64,000 bases of DNA from an uncultured Enterobacterales bacterium. GTDB lineage: Bacteria > Pseudomonadota > Gammaproteobacteria > Enterobacterales > Enterobacteriaceae. Both the position numbers and the translations under genes were made by a program. This document shows, in pieces, positions 1-9,519 of the stretch (its first letter is position 1; every line of letters starts with the position of its first letter). The notes beneath the pieces were generated by a model. The model was given only the letters and a program-made list of their open reading frames with translations, did not search any database and was not told the DNA's origin. The stretch covers positions 1 to 64,000 of the forward strand of contig CAMLBO010000007.1 in assembly GCA_946478305.1 (NCBI GenBank), read 5' to 3'.

Positions 1-49
1 ACGAGATTTCTGCCTGTCTCGTGGGCTCGGAGATGTGTATAAGAGACAG
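1..49 (+). other. Illumina Nextera P7/i7 adapter remnant (not genomic)
   Basis: Bases 16-49 match the Nextera read-2 transposase adapter (GTCTCGTGGGCTCGG followed by AGATGTGTATAAGAGACAG). Bases 1-7 (ACGAGAT) match the end of the P7 primer, and bases 8-15 (TTCTGCCT) match the primer form of index N703. The order P7 tail, index, adapter is that of a library molecule, so this is untrimmed sequencing adapter at a contig end. Genomic sequence resumes at base 50 inside wecC. A GTG at 21 opens a frame giving the artefact peptide GSEMCIRDR fused to WecC. Confidence 0.97.
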
Positions 50-605
50 GGGCATTAACGTTTGGGAACTTATTGCCCTGGCCAACCGCCATCCGCGGGT
101 GAATATTCTCCAGCCAGGCCCCGGCGTGGGCGGGCACTGTATCGCGGTCGACCCCTGGTTTATCGTCGCGCAGAACCCGGATCTGGCACGGCTGATAAAA
201 ACGGCGCGTGAAGTGAATGACAGCAAACCGCACTGGGTGGTGGACCGCGTGAAATCGGCGCTGGCGGATTGTCTCACGGCGACCGGCAAGCGCGCTTCTG
301 AGGCAAAAATCGCCTGCTTTGGGCTGGCATTTAAACCCAATATTGATGACCTGCGTGAAAGCCCGGCCGTTGAAGTGACCCGGTTAATTGCTGACTGGCA
401 CGCGGGTGAAACCTGGGCGGTAGAACCGCACGTTCACCATCTGCCTGCGGCTCTGGACGATAAAGTGAGCCTGCATACGGTAGAGGACGCATTGCAAAAT
501 GCCGATCTGCTGGTCATGCTCGTCGATCATCAGATTTTCAAAGCGATCCCAGCGGATCAGATCCATCAGTTATGGATTGTTGATACCAAAGGCGTCTGGC
601 GTTAA
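50..605 (+). CDS. wecC: UDP-N-acetyl-D-mannosamine dehydrogenase, C-terminal part (5' truncated)
   Basis: WecC oxidises UDP-ManNAc to UDP-ManNAcA, the uronic-acid sugar of enterobacterial common antigen (ECA), using two NAD+. About 185 C-terminal codons remain of a roughly 420-residue enzyme. The segment begins with GINVWELIALANRHPRV and carries the catalytic-cysteine motif GPGVGGHCIAVDPW of the UDP-sugar dehydrogenase family, then the C-terminal UDP-binding region (LAFKPNIDDLRESPA). It ends with TAA at 603-605. The N-terminal Rossmann domain is missing because the contig starts here with adapter, not because of a mutation. Nineteen bases separate it from wecD on the same strand. Confidence 0.95.
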
Positions 606-624
606 TCACCGACCGGAGACCGAC

Positions 625-1323
625 ATGCAACTCTGCGGCAGGCTCGAACCTCTCGAATGGGAAAGTGAATTTTTCGGTCTGAGCACGGCGAAACTGCACG
701 CGGATCCTGCCGCGGAAGCCCTCCCGGAAACAGCGTTTGCTGCGTTTGCCAGAGTGCAGGCTAAAGTGAACGCTGACGATACCCTGCTGCTCGACATGCT
801 GCAGGCCCGTGGGTTTCGGCTGGTCGAAGGTGAAATTGATCTGTGTATTAGCGTTGACGATGCCTCGCAGGTATCCGGCAGTGCACAGATTGCTACTGGA
901 GAGGATATCGCGTTGATCGGCGCTGCGGCGGGCGAGGCATTTTGCTTGAGCCGCTTTCGCGCCCCGTGGTATCAACCCGGGGCCAGTGAACGCTTCTATG
1001 CGCTGTGGGCAGAAAAGGCGGTGCTGGGCACGTTTGACCATCTCGCGTTATTGGTAAAAGAGCCTTCCGGTCAACTCCAGGGCTTTGTCACCCTGCGCCA
1101 GACGGCATCCGGCGAGGCCCGCATTGGCCTGCTGGCCGTTCTGCCTGCATGGCAGGGGCATGGCGTCGGTAAACAACTGATGGCAGAGGCAAAACAGTGG
1201 TGTGCGGCAAATGGCATCTCACGCTTACATGTCGCGACGCAAACCGGCAACCTCGCCGCCCTTAATCTTTATCTCGCCAGTGGGGGAAAACTCTCTCACT
1301 CGGCATATTGGCTGTACAGGTGA
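625..1323 (+). CDS. wecD: dTDP-4-amino-4,6-dideoxy-D-galactose (fucosamine) N-acetyltransferase
   Basis: WecD (RffC) acetylates TDP-Fuc4N with acetyl-CoA to give TDP-Fuc4NAc, the third ECA sugar donor. The protein is 232 residues, close to the roughly 224 of E. coli. The C-terminal half is a GNAT fold: IGLLAVLPAWQGHGVGKQLM is the acetyl-CoA-binding motif A (V-x-x-x-x-Q/R-G-x-G). The ATG at 625 follows a GGAGACCGAC ribosome-binding stretch; the frame is open upstream to 499, but that would overlap wecC. It ends 4 bases before wecE, so the two are probably translated together. Confidence 0.95.
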   Translation: MQLCGRLEPLEWESEFFGLSTAKLHADPAAEALPETAFAAFARVQAKVNADDTLLLDMLQARGFRLVEGEIDLCISVDDASQVSGSAQIATGEDIALIGAAAGEAFCLSRFRAPWYQPGASERFYALWAEKAVLGTFDHLALLVKEPSGQLQGFVTLRQTASGEARIGLLAVLPAWQGHGVGKQLMAEAKQWCAANGISRLHVATQTGNLAALNLYLASGGKLSHSAYWLYR

Positions 1324-1327
1324 ACAA

Positions 1328-2458
1328 ATGATCCCTTTTAACTCGCCGCCGGTTGTCGGCACTGAAATTGACCACATGCGCTCAGCCATGAGCAGCGGAA
1401 AAATGTGTGGTGACGGTGGCTTTGGGCTGCGTTGTCAGCAGTGGTTCGAGCAGCGTTTCGGCAGCGCCAAAGTGTTGCTGACGCCATCCTGTACCGCGTC
1501 TCTGGAGATGGCCGCGCTGTTGCTCGACATCAAAGAGGGCGACGAAGTGATCATGCCAAGTTTCACTTTCGTCTCGACGGCCAATGCCTTTGTGCTGCGC
1601 GGTGCAAAAATCGTCTTTGTGGATATCCGCCAGGACACCATGAACATCGATGAGACGCTGATCGAAGCGGCAATCACTGATAAAACCCGCGTCATCGTTC
1701 CTGTGCACTACGCGGGCGTCGCCTGCGAGATGGATTGCATCATGCAACTTGCTGAAAAATACCAACTTTTTGTGGTGGAAGATGCAGCGCAGGGCGTGAT
1801 GTCGACCTATAAAGGCAGAGCGCTGGGCACCATCGGCCACATTGGCTGTTTCAGCTTCCATGAAACCAAAAATTACACCTCCGGTGGTGAGGGGGGGGCG
1901 ACGTTGATCAATGACCAAAAATTGGTCGACCGTGCCGAAGTCATCCGGGAAAAAGGCACAAACCGCAGTCAGTTCTTCCGTGGTCAGGTGGATAAATACA
2001 CCTGGCGCGACATTGGTTCAAGCTATCTGATGTCAGATTTGCAGGCCGCCTATCTGTGGGGCCAGCTTGAGGCTGCTGAAGAGATCAATCAGCGCCGTCT
2101 GGCGCTGTGGCATAACTACAATGAGACACTGCAAACGTTGGCGCAGGCGGGGCGAATCACGTTGCCGACCGTTGCGCAGGGTTGCGTGCAGAACGCGCAT
2201 ATGTTCTACATCCGTTTGAACGATATTGAAGACCGGGATGCGTTTATTGCGCACATGAAAGCCGCCGATATTCTGACGGTCTTCCACTATATCCCCCTGC
2301 ACGCCAGCCCGGCGGGAGAGAGCTTTGGCCGTTTCAATGGTGAAGACCGCTTCACGACCAAAGAGAGCGAACGCCTGGTGCGTCTACCGCTGTTTTATAA
2401 CATGACGGATGAGATCCAGCAGACCGTCATCAGCGCCATGCTGAAATACTTCGCCTGA
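1328..2458 (+). CDS. wecE: dTDP-4-amino-4,6-dideoxygalactose transaminase
   Basis: WecE (RffA) transfers an amino group from glutamate to TDP-4-keto-6-deoxy-D-glucose, giving TDP-Fuc4N for ECA. It belongs to the DegT/DnrJ/EryC1 sugar aminotransferases. The PLP lysine is expected in the motif CFSFHETKNYTSGGEGG; VEDAAQG is the conserved cofactor-contact motif. Starting at ATG 1328 gives 376 residues, the E. coli length; an upstream in-frame start at 1202 would lie inside wecD and is rejected. wzxE starts one base after the stop. Confidence 0.97.
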   Translation: MIPFNSPPVVGTEIDHMRSAMSSGKMCGDGGFGLRCQQWFEQRFGSAKVLLTPSCTASLEMAALLLDIKEGDEVIMPSFTFVSTANAFVLRGAKIVFVDIRQDTMNIDETLIEAAITDKTRVIVPVHYAGVACEMDCIMQLAEKYQLFVVEDAAQGVMSTYKGRALGTIGHIGCFSFHETKNYTSGGEGGATLINDQKLVDRAEVIREKGTNRSQFFRGQVDKYTWRDIGSSYLMSDLQAAYLWGQLEAAEEINQRRLALWHNYNETLQTLAQAGRITLPTVAQGCVQNAHMFYIRLNDIEDRDAFIAHMKAADILTVFHYIPLHASPAGESFGRFNGEDRFTTKESERLVRLPLFYNMTDEIQQTVISAMLKYFA

Positions 2459-2459
2459 T

Positions 2460-3710
2460 ATGTCTCTGGCAAAGGCTTCGGTCTGGACGGCGGGCTCTAC
2501 GCTGATAAAAATCGCCGCTGGTCTGCTGGTGGTGAAATTGTTGGCGGTGGCCTTTGGCCCGAGCGGTGTTGGTCAGGCCGGTAATTTCCGCCAGATGGTC
2601 ACGGTGCTGGGCGTATTGTCCGGCGCCGGTATCTTTAATGGCGTGACCAAATACGTGGCCGAGCATCATCAGGATCCGGAACGGCTGAAAGCGGTACTGG
2701 GCACGGCATCCAGCCTGATTTTAGGTTTCTCCACGTTGCTGGCGGTGATTTTCCTGCTGGCGGCGGGACCAATAAGCGTCGGGCTGTTTGGTCATGCTGA
2801 TTTTCAGCCAGTGATCCGTGCGGTTGGGCTGATTCAAATGGGCATCGCTTACGCCAACTACTTTCAGGCCATTCTCAAGGGTTATCGTGATGCCCGCGGC
2901 AACGCGCTGGCGGTGATTGGGGGCAGCCTGATTGGTTTACTGGCCTATTTGCTCTGTTTCTGGTTGGGCGGCTATGAAGGCGCGCTGGCTGGTCTGGCAC
3001 TGGTACCTGCGCTGGTGGTACTGCCTGCCGGGGTGATGTTATGGCGCCGTCAGCCTTTCCCGCTGCATTTCCTGCGGCTTGGCTGGGACCGCGCCATTGC
3101 CAGCCATCTGGGTAAGTTCACCATTATGGCGTTGATCACTTCGGTGACGCTGCCTGTCGCGTATGTGATGATGCGAAACCTGCTGGCCAAAAATTACAGC
3201 TGGGACGACGTGGGAATTTGGCAGGGTGTCAGCAGCATTTCAGATGCCTATCTGCAATTTATCACCGCCTCTTTCAGCGTTTACCTGTTGCCGACGTTGT
3301 CGCGCCTGACTGACAAACAGGCGATTTCTCGCGAAATCGTTAAGTCGCTGAAATTTGTGATCCCCGCAGTGGCCTGTGCCAGCTTTATAGTATGGCTGCT
3401 GCGCGATTTTGCTATCTGGTTGCTGTTTTCCCACCAGTTCACTGCCATGCGCGATCTCTTTGCCTGGCAACTGGTCGGCGACGTGCTGAAAGTGGGGTCC
3501 TATGTTTTTGGGTATCTGGTGATTGCCAAAGCGTCACTGCGCTTTTATGTGCTAACTGAAATCAGCCAGTTTTTACTGCTGACCGGTTTCGCACACTGGC
3601 TGATCCCGTTACACGGTTCTTTAGGGGCCGCGCAGGCCTACATGGCGACGTACATCGTCTATTTCACCCTGTGCAGCGCCGTTTTTGTTATCTATCGCAG
3701 ACGAGCATGA
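2460..3710 (+). CDS. wzxE: ECA lipid III flippase
   Basis: WzxE moves undecaprenyl-pyrophosphate-linked ECA trisaccharide (lipid III) across the inner membrane. The 416-residue length equals E. coli WzxE. The sequence is a series of about 12 hydrophobic helices typical of the MOP/MATE-like polysaccharide exporters, starting [20 protein letters not shown]. The start lies 1 base after the wecE stop, and the stop overlaps the wecF start (ATGA at 3707-3710), showing tight translational coupling. Confidence 0.96.
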   Translation: MSLAKASVWTAGSTLIKIAAGLLVVKLLAVAFGPSGVGQAGNFRQMVTVLGVLSGAGIFNGVTKYVAEHHQDPERLKAVLGTASSLILGFSTLLAVIFLLAAGPISVGLFGHADFQPVIRAVGLIQMGIAYANYFQAILKGYRDARGNALAVIGGSLIGLLAYLLCFWLGGYEGALAGLALVPALVVLPAGVMLWRRQPFPLHFLRLGWDRAIASHLGKFTIMALITSVTLPVAYVMMRNLLAKNYSWDDVGIWQGVSSISDAYLQFITASFSVYLLPTLSRLTDKQAISREIVKSLKFVIPAVACASFIVWLLRDFAIWLLFSHQFTAMRDLFAWQLVGDVLKVGSYVFGYLVIAKASLRFYVLTEISQFLLLTGFAHWLIPLHGSLGAAQAYMATYIVYFTLCSAVFVIYRRRA

Positions 3711-4792
3711 CAACCCTGATTCACGTTTTGGGATCTGATATCCCGCACCATAACCTTACCGTACTGCGCTTCTTCAATGACGTGCTGGCTGAGTGCGCGC
3801 CGCCGGAGCAAATCCGCCATTTTATGGTCGCTGCTGCAGACAGCGCGGCTTTTGCGCCCTTTACCCGGTTACACATTGACGTCTATCCAGATAAAAAAAG
3901 TCTGGCGCAGGCCGTGATCGCCCGTGCGCAGCAAGACCGCAGCCAGCGTTTCTTGCTGCACGGGCAATTTAATCCGACGTTGTGGCTGGCTTTGCTGAGC
4001 GGCAAAATTAAAGCGCGGCAGGTGTGCTGGCATATATGGGGGGCGGATCTGTATGAAGCGTCGGGCAGCCTGAAGTTTCGTCTGTTTTATCTGCTGCGGC
4101 GTATTGCTCAGGGGCGCGTTGGACACGTTTTCGGTACGCGCGGCGATCTGATTCATTATCATCAGCGGCATCCGCGGGTGGCCTCATCGTTGCTTTATTT
4201 TCCGACGCGTATGGATCCGGCACTGACTCAGCCTGCTGACCAGCCTGAAAAAACGGGCCCGATGACCGTTCTGGTCGGCAATTCTGGCGACACCAGCAAC
4301 CGGCATATTGAAGCGCTAAACGCGCTGCATCAGCAGTTCGGCACTGATATCCGCGTAATTATTCCGATGGGATATCCGGCCAACAACCAATCCTATATTG
4401 AGCTGGTTCGGGCCGCAGCGCTGAACCTGTTTCCTGCGGATAAGGTGGAATTACTGACCGAGGCTATGGCGTTTGATGAGTACTTGAACATGCTCCGCCG
4501 CTGCTCCCTGGGATATTTCATTTTTGACCGCCAGCAGGGGATCGGGACCTTATGTCTGCTGATTCAGTTTGGTGTGCCTTTTATAGTCAGCCGTAAAAAC
4601 CCTTTCTGGCAGGATTTAGCGGAGCAGCATCTGCCGGTACTGTTTTATGGCGATGCACTGGATACCGCCACCGTTGCTGAAGCCCGCCGTCAGTTACTGA
4701 GCACGGACCGTGAGAATATTGCCTTCTTTAATCCTAATTATATTGCCGGATGGCAACAGGCGCTAAACCTGGCCACAGGAACACCATCATGA
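3707..4792 (+). CDS. wecF: TDP-N-acetylfucosamine:lipid II N-acetylfucosaminyltransferase
   Basis: WecF (RffT) adds Fuc4NAc to lipid II, completing the ECA trisaccharide lipid III on the cytoplasmic face of the membrane. It is a GT56-family glycosyltransferase. The ATG at 3707 overlaps the wzxE stop and begins [16 protein letters not shown], like E. coli RffT; this gives 361 residues against 359. The motif [13 protein letters not shown] and the later IPMGYP are visible family signatures. The stop overlaps the wzyE start by 4 bases. Confidence 0.96.
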   Translation: MTTLIHVLGSDIPHHNLTVLRFFNDVLAECAPPEQIRHFMVAAADSAAFAPFTRLHIDVYPDKKSLAQAVIARAQQDRSQRFLLHGQFNPTLWLALLSGKIKARQVCWHIWGADLYEASGSLKFRLFYLLRRIAQGRVGHVFGTRGDLIHYHQRHPRVASSLLYFPTRMDPALTQPADQPEKTGPMTVLVGNSGDTSNRHIEALNALHQQFGTDIRVIIPMGYPANNQSYIELVRAAALNLFPADKVELLTEAMAFDEYLNMLRRCSLGYFIFDRQQGIGTLCLLIQFGVPFIVSRKNPFWQDLAEQHLPVLFYGDALDTATVAEARRQLLSTDRENIAFFNPNYIAGWQQALNLATGTPS

Positions 4793-6177
4793 CACTGGCC
4801 CAGTTCGGCGGCCTCTGTGTGGTCTATGCCTTTTCGTTGATTTTCATCCTGACTCTCACCTACAAAGAGTTTCGCCGCGTCCGGTTTAACTTCAACGTCT
4901 TCTTTTCCATGCTCTATCTGTTGACATTCTACTTCGGTTTTCCACTGACCTGCCTGTTAGTGTTCCGTTTTGACGTGCAAGTGGTGCCGGTGGAGTATCT
5001 GCTGCAGGCGATGCTGGCTGCGACCTGCTTCTATGGCATCTACTATGTGAGTTACAAAACCCGCCTGAAAGCGCCTTCGGCGACACCCAGGGCTCCACTG
5101 TTCACCATGAACCGGGTTGAAACCCATCTGACGTGGATCCTGCTGGCGCTGGTAGCGATTGTTACGGTGTCGATTTTCTTCCTGCACAATGGTTTTCTGT
5201 TATTCAAACTGAAGTCCTACAGCCAGATCTTCTCCAGTGAGGTCTCCGGCGTGGCGCTTAAGCGTTTTTTCTACTTCTTTATTCCGGCCATGCTGGTGGT
5301 CTACTTCCTGCGGCAGAATAGCCGTAGCTGGCTGTTTTTCCTGATGAGCACGGTGGCTTTTGGCCTGTTGACCTATGTGATCGTCGGTGGCACGCGGGCC
5401 AATATCATTATCGCTTTCGCCCTATTCCTGTTTATCGGTATCGTGCGGGGCTGGATCTCGCTGTGGATGCTGGCGGTGGCCGGTGTTATGGCTATCGTGG
5501 GGATGTTCTGGCTGGCGCTGAAGCGCTATGGCATGAACGTTAACGGGCCGGAGGCGTTCTATACTTTCCTCTATCTGACCCGCGATACGTTCTCGCCATG
5601 GGAAAACCTCGGCCTGCTGCTGCAAAATTACGACAAAATCAGCTTCCAGGGACTCGCGCCGATCATTCGTGATTTCTATGTGTTTATTCCAAGCTGGCTG
5701 TGGCCTGGCAGGCCGAGCGTAGTGCTCAACTCGGCCAACTATTTTACCTGGGAAGTGCTCAATAACCATTCCGGTCTGGCTATCTCTCCGACGCTTATCG
5801 GTTCTCTGGTAATAATGGGGGGCGCTTGGTTTATTCCCCTCGGGGCTGTAGCGGTAGGGCTAATCATCAAATGGTTCGACTGGTTGTACGAACTGGGTAA
5901 AGCAGAGAGAAATCGCTACAAAGCGGCGATTTTGCAGAGCTTCTGTTTCGGTGCAGTATTTAATATGATCGTGCTGGCCCGCGAAGGAGTGGACTCCTTC
6001 TTTTCACGCGTGGTCTTTTTCTGCCTGATCTTCGGCGCATGCCTGATCATGGCAAAGCTGTTGTACTGGCTTTTTGACGCCGTCGGGCTGATTCGTCCGC
6101 ACCCGTCCCGTATCGTTAACACCATCAATACCGAAGGGATCCCAACGGCGCACTCGTCGTCGCAGGAACATTCATGA
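4789..6177 (+). CDS. wzyE: ECA polysaccharide polymerase
   Basis: WzyE joins flipped ECA repeat units into chains at the periplasmic face of the inner membrane. The 462-residue protein is strongly hydrophobic with about 11-12 predicted membrane helices and a large soluble loop around residues 230-320 ([31 protein letters not shown]). The ATG overlaps the wecF stop. E. coli WzyE is about 450 residues; the small excess is a polar C-terminal tail ending near [10 protein letters not shown]. The stop overlaps the wecG start. Confidence 0.95.
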   Translation: MTLAQFGGLCVVYAFSLIFILTLTYKEFRRVRFNFNVFFSMLYLLTFYFGFPLTCLLVFRFDVQVVPVEYLLQAMLAATCFYGIYYVSYKTRLKAPSATPRAPLFTMNRVETHLTWILLALVAIVTVSIFFLHNGFLLFKLKSYSQIFSSEVSGVALKRFFYFFIPAMLVVYFLRQNSRSWLFFLMSTVAFGLLTYVIVGGTRANIIIAFALFLFIGIVRGWISLWMLAVAGVMAIVGMFWLALKRYGMNVNGPEAFYTFLYLTRDTFSPWENLGLLLQNYDKISFQGLAPIIRDFYVFIPSWLWPGRPSVVLNSANYFTWEVLNNHSGLAISPTLIGSLVIMGGAWFIPLGAVAVGLIIKWFDWLYELGKAERNRYKAAILQSFCFGAVFNMIVLAREGVDSFFSRVVFFCLIFGACLIMAKLLYWLFDAVGLIRPHPSRIVNTINTEGIPTAHSSSQEHS

Positions 6178-6914
6178 ATTCAGATAATAATATTCCAATA
6201 TATTCAATCCGTGGCATCGACCTGTGGGGCTTTCGCGACATGGGTCAGTTCCTTGACTACCTGTTTGTTGGGCAGAGGGTGAAAACGGGTGCACTGGTTG
6301 CGATCAATGCGGAAAAAGTCCTGACAATAGAGAGCCAGCCAGATATTGCTGAACTCATCGGGCACGCAGAATATAAATATGCTGATGGAATCAGTATTGT
6401 GCGATCGATTCGCCGGAAATACCCACAGGCCAAAGTATCTCGCATTGCCGGTGCTGACCTATGGGAAGGGCTGATGCAGCGGGCCGGGCAGGAAGGGACG
6501 CCGGTGTTTCTGATTGGCGGAAAACCTGATGTGCTGGAGCAAACCGAAGCGAAACTGCGTGCGCAGTGGAACGTCAACATCGTCGGCAGCCAGAGCGGCT
6601 TCTTTACTCCCGAGCAGCGGGTGTCGCTGTTTGAGCGGGTGAAAGCCAGCAATGCCGCGATTGTCACCGTGGCAATGGGCTCGCCGAAGCAGGAGATCCT
6701 GATGCGGGATTGTCGTGAAGTGCACCCCAATGCTCTATACATGGGTATTGGCGGCACCTATGACGTATTCACCGGCCATGTGAAACGGGCACCCAAAATC
6801 TGGCAAAAACTGGGACTTGAGTGGCTTTACCGCCTGATATGCCAACCCAGCCGCCTTGGCCGCCAGCTCAAACTGCTTAAATATCTGCGTTATCATTACA
6901 CTGGTCGTCTCTGA
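6174..6914 (+). CDS. wecG: lipopolysaccharide N-acetylmannosaminouronosyltransferase
   Basis: WecG (RffM) transfers ManNAcA from UDP-ManNAcA to GlcNAc-pyrophosphoryl-undecaprenol, forming ECA lipid II. It is a 246-residue member of the WecG/TagA/CpsF family (GT26), the same length as in E. coli. Conserved pieces include [30 protein letters not shown] and [12 protein letters not shown]. It is the last gene of the ECA cluster, overlapping the wzyE stop by 4 bases. A 236-base gap separates it from yifK. Confidence 0.97.
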   Translation: MNSDNNIPIYSIRGIDLWGFRDMGQFLDYLFVGQRVKTGALVAINAEKVLTIESQPDIAELIGHAEYKYADGISIVRSIRRKYPQAKVSRIAGADLWEGLMQRAGQEGTPVFLIGGKPDVLEQTEAKLRAQWNVNIVGSQSGFFTPEQRVSLFERVKASNAAIVTVAMGSPKQEILMRDCREVHPNALYMGIGGTYDVFTGHVKRAPKIWQKLGLEWLYRLICQPSRLGRQLKLLKYLRYHYTGRL

Positions 6915-7118
6915 TATTTCCGCGCCATAAAAAGTATGGCGCGCTACCTCTCGTTTTCGCACTTCCCTTGCCGCTATTTTCAACGCCTGTTGCCAGCTAA
7001 ACCGCAGCTTTCAGATTTGTGGTTTGCAACTGATCACAAAATACGAAACCATACTGCCCGTTTTGGCGCCCCGTTCGGGGAAGCAGACTATAAAAATAAC
7101 ATTCCGTTTACTCCGGAA

Positions 7119-7146
7119 GGCAAACACAACCACGAGAAAATTGAGG
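7119..7146 (+). promoter_or_regulatory. candidate GcvB-binding / ACA-rich translation region of yifK
   Basis: GGCAAACACAACCACGAG lies immediately upstream of the yifK Shine-Dalgarno (GAGG at 7143-7146). The bases GCAAACACAAC are complementary to the GU-rich R1 stretch of GcvB as I remember it. In Salmonella, yifK is a known GcvB target whose ACA motifs enhance translation. The pairing here is inferred; no gcvB gene lies in the window. Confidence 0.55.
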
Positions 7147-7150
7147 ATCT

Positions 7151-8545
7151 ATGGCAAGTGAAGAAGAAAAGGGTGGACTACACCGCGGGCTAGAGGCCCG
7201 GCATATAGAACTGATCGCGTTAGGCGGGACGATTGGTGTTGGTCTGTTTATGGGCGCAGCCAGTACCCTGAAATGGGCGGGGCCGTCAGTGTTACTGGCT
7301 TATATACTGGCGGGTGTCTTCGTCTTCTTCATCATGCGCGCAATGGGCGAAATGCTGCATCTTGAACCGGTTGCTGGTTCCTTTGCTGTGTATGCGCATA
7401 AATATCTCGGTCCTTACTACGGTTATCTGACCGCATGGAGCTACTGGTTCATGTGGATAGCGGTAGGTATTTCTGAAATTACCGCCATTGGGGTTTATGC
7501 CCAGTATTGGTTCCCTGATTTACCACAGTGGATACCGGCTCTGGCAGCAGTCGCGATTGTCGCAGCGGCTAACCTGGCAGCAGTAAAGCTGTATGGCGAG
7601 ATGGAGTTCTGGTTTGCGTTGATCAAAATCACCACCATTATTGTGATGATTGTGGTCGGTCTGGCGGTTATTTTCTTCGGTTTTGGCAACCATGGTGAGC
7701 CGGTTGGCTTTGCTAATCTGACGGCACACGGCGGCTTCTTTGCCGGCGGCTGGAAAGGCTTCCTGTTTGCGCTCTGTATTGTCGTGGCGTCCTACCAGGG
7801 CGTGGAACTGGTTGGGATCACCGCCGGTGAGGCGAAAAACCCGCAGGTGACCCTCAAGCGTGCCATCAACAACATCCTCTGGCGTATCCTGATTTTTTAC
7901 GTTGGCGCGATCTTCGTTATTATCACCATCTTCCCATGGAATGAAATGGGGACACATGGTAGCCCGTTCGTACTGACTTTCGCCAAAATTGGTATCACTG
8001 CTGCCGCAGGGATTATTAACTTCGTGGTATTGACGGCGGCACTGTCTGGCTGTAACAGCGGAATGTACAGCTGTGGGCGCATGCTTTACGCACTGGCAAA
8101 GAATCGACAGGTGCCGGCGTTTCTCGGCAGTGTGTCTAAAAGCGGCGTGCCGGTTTATGGCATTGCTCTCTCCATTGCGGTTCTGCTGATCGGCTCTTGC
8201 CTTAACTACCTTATCCCTAATCCTGAGCAGGTGTTTGTCTATGTCTACAGCGCCTCTGTCTTGCCGGGCATGGTGCCGTGGTTCGTGGTACTGATTAGTC
8301 AGCTGCGTTTTCGTGAGGCCCACGCGGAGAAGCTCAAAGACCATCCATTCAAGTCGATTCTGTTCCCTTATACCAACTATCTGACGCTGGCTTTCCTCGC
8401 CTGTGTATTAGTCGGGATGGCAATTAACCCCGATACCCGCATTTCTTTGCTGGTGGGTGGGATTTTCATCGCAGCGATCAGCCTGATATACTTTGGTCTC
8501 GGGATGAACAGGCACGCTTCCCTGACGGCTGAAAAGACAAAATAA
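7151..8545 (+). CDS. yifK: amino-acid permease YifK (ThrP-type threonine/serine symporter)
   Basis: This is an APC-superfamily amino-acid:proton symporter of the inner membrane. E. coli YifK, also called ThrP, has been linked to threonine and serine uptake. The 464-residue protein starts [20 protein letters not shown], followed by the family signature [16 protein letters not shown], and has about 12 membrane helices. ATG 7151 is preceded by TTGAGGATCT. The position between wecG and the Arg-His-Leu-Pro tRNAs is the same as in E. coli. A C/A-rich leader just upstream suggests control by the GcvB sRNA. Confidence 0.93.
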   Translation: MASEEEKGGLHRGLEARHIELIALGGTIGVGLFMGAASTLKWAGPSVLLAYILAGVFVFFIMRAMGEMLHLEPVAGSFAVYAHKYLGPYYGYLTAWSYWFMWIAVGISEITAIGVYAQYWFPDLPQWIPALAAVAIVAAANLAAVKLYGEMEFWFALIKITTIIVMIVVGLAVIFFGFGNHGEPVGFANLTAHGGFFAGGWKGFLFALCIVVASYQGVELVGITAGEAKNPQVTLKRAINNILWRILIFYVGAIFVIITIFPWNEMGTHGSPFVLTFAKIGITAAAGIINFVVLTAALSGCNSGMYSCGRMLYALAKNRQVPAFLGSVSKSGVPVYGIALSIAVLLIGSCLNYLIPNPEQVFVYVYSASVLPGMVPWFVVLISQLRFREAHAEKLKDHPFKSILFPYTNYLTLAFLACVLVGMAINPDTRISLLVGGIFIAAISLIYFGLGMNRHASLTAEKTK

Positions 8546-8639
8546 CGTCATAAGTCATAGGGAGGAGAGTGTGAGATGCCTATTTTTAGCGCGTATTGGA
8601 CAAAGAGCAGCCAAGCGAAACTTTTCCAATAAAAAGCAC

Positions 8640-8676
8640 TAGACAGGGTGGCATGAAAACCGTAGTATCCCCTCCC
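8640..8676 (+). promoter_or_regulatory. sigma-70 promoter of the tRNA operon with GC-rich discriminator
   Basis: A -35 box TAGACA (8640-8645) and a -10 box TAGTAT (8663-8668) are separated by 17 bases. The -10 is followed by the C/G-rich discriminator CCCCTCCCGC, the hallmark of stringently controlled stable-RNA promoters. The first tRNA begins about 15 bases after the expected transcription start. Confidence 0.75.
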
Positions 8677-8689
8677 GCAACGGCGCTAA

Positions 8690-8766
<77 letters not shown>

Positions 8767-8836
8767 TTAGTTTGCGCTAGAGTTGCGGTGGTCATGTTTG
8801 AAGTTAAGCAGTCCACGATGTAGAAAAGTTTGAAAT

Positions 8837-8913
8837 GGTGGCTATAGCTCAGTTGGTAGAGCCCTGGATTGTGATTCCAGTTGTCGTGGGTTCGAGCCCC
8901 ATTAGCCACCCCA
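8837..8913 (+). tRNA. hisR: tRNA-His (anticodon GTG)
   Basis: The 77-base gene includes the extra 5' G (G-1) at 8837 that histidyl-tRNA synthetase requires. The anticodon loop reads TTGTGAT between CTGGA and TCCAG. The T loop is TTCGAGC and CCA is encoded at 8911-8913. It is second in the tRNA operon. Confidence 0.98.
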
Positions 8914-8944
8914 AATTTTTTAAATGATTTTGTGAATGTGACAT

Positions 8945-9030
8945 GCGATGGTGGCGGAATTGGTAGACGCGCTAGCTTCAGGTGTTAGTGTCCTTTGGAT
9001 GTGAGGGTTCGAGTCCCTCCCTTCGCACCA
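8945..9030 (+). tRNA. leuT: tRNA-Leu (anticodon CAG)
   Basis: This is an 86-base class II tRNA with a long variable arm (TCCTTTGGA). The anticodon loop TTCAGGT carries CAG, and CCA is encoded. The acceptor arms GCGATGG and CCTTCGC pair at six of seven positions; position 5:68 is a U-U mismatch. From memory, E. coli tRNA-Leu(CAG) also lacks a Watson-Crick pair there (A-C), so the mismatch is probably tolerated. Confidence 0.97.
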
Positions 9031-9089
9031 CACACAAAAAGCATTTAAATGATGCAGTTAGCGTCAATAAGTAGTAAGATGCACGACAT

Positions 9090-9166
9090 CGGCGAGTAGC
9101 GCAGCTTGGTAGCGCAACTGGTTTGGGACCAGTGGGTCGGAGGTTCGAATCCTCTCTCGCCGACCA
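9090..9166 (+). tRNA. proM: tRNA-Pro (anticodon TGG)
   Basis: The 77-base gene begins CGGCGAGTAGCGCAGC, with anticodon loop TTTGGGA carrying TGG and an encoded CCA at 9164-9166. It appears identical to E. coli proM. It is the last tRNA of the operon and is followed 10 bases later by a strong terminator. Confidence 0.98.
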
Positions 9167-9176
9167 ATTCGAAGAA

Positions 9177-9204
9177 AACCTGCTTTCAAAAGCAGGTTTT
9201 TTTT
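9177..9204 (+). terminator. intrinsic terminator of the tRNA operon
   Basis: AACCTGCT and AGCAGGTT pair around TTCAAA, followed by a run of eight T. It lies just after proM and ends the tRNA transcript. Confidence 0.93.
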
Positions 9205-9241
9205 CGTCTGCAATTTGCTCTATATCCTTCCATTCCCTTAT

Positions 9242-9354
9242 TGTTGCTCAGAACCGACATTTCGCCTTTTGGTTGTCGTCGTGCGGTGACATTCAGCTGC
9301 ATGAAAATAAAAGCATTATTCTCAGATCGGACAGGCTGTCTCTGACAGGCAACA
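9242..9354 (+). promoter_or_regulatory. three GlrR (QseF)-type activator sites upstream of glmZ
   Basis: The GlrR recognition pattern is TGTC-N10-GACA. A perfect copy lies at 9274-9291 (TGTC, ten bases, GACA). Copies with one mismatch lie at 9242-9259 (TGTT-N10-GACA) and 9337-9354 (TGTC-N10-AACA). They are about 165-280 bases upstream of the glmZ start, a suitable enhancer distance for a sigma-54 activator. Confidence 0.72.
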
Positions 9355-9441
9355 CTAATTGGTGTTAAGTCGATTTTTGTTTTGTGCTGCTTTTGATGAG
9401 CCAGCGATCCCTCTCAATAAAGAGGGTGATTAAGTGATAAA

Positions 9442-9454
9442 AATCAATAGGTTA
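9442..9454 (+). promoter_or_regulatory. IHF site between GlrR sites and glmZ promoter
   Basis: AATCAATAGGTTA fits the IHF consensus WATCAANNNNTTR at every defined position, in an AT-rich stretch. It sits between the activator sites and the sigma-54 promoter, where bending would bring GlrR to the polymerase. Confidence 0.7.
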
Positions 9455-9492
9455 ATTTATTTTTTTATTCGAGAGCCAAAGAAGCCGCAATA

Positions 9493-9508
9493 TGGCACGC
9501 GTCCTGCA
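9493..9508 (+). promoter_or_regulatory. sigma-54 promoter of glmZ
   Basis: TGGCACGCGTCCTGCA matches TGGCACG-N4-TTGCA with one change (C for the first T of the -12 element). The GG (-24) and GC (-12) are in correct spacing, and the expected start at 9520 is the first base of conserved GlmZ. Confidence 0.88.
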
Positions 9509-9519
9509 CTACCCGTTAT

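Noticed and set aside
21-605. A 194-residue protein starting at GTG 21
   Set aside because: Its first residues are translated from Nextera adapter; only codons from about base 51 belong to wecC.
6936-7193. An 85-codon frame across the wecG-yifK gap
   Set aside because: It runs into yifK in another frame, lacks a ribosome site, and covers the probable yifK leader with the GcvB-type site.
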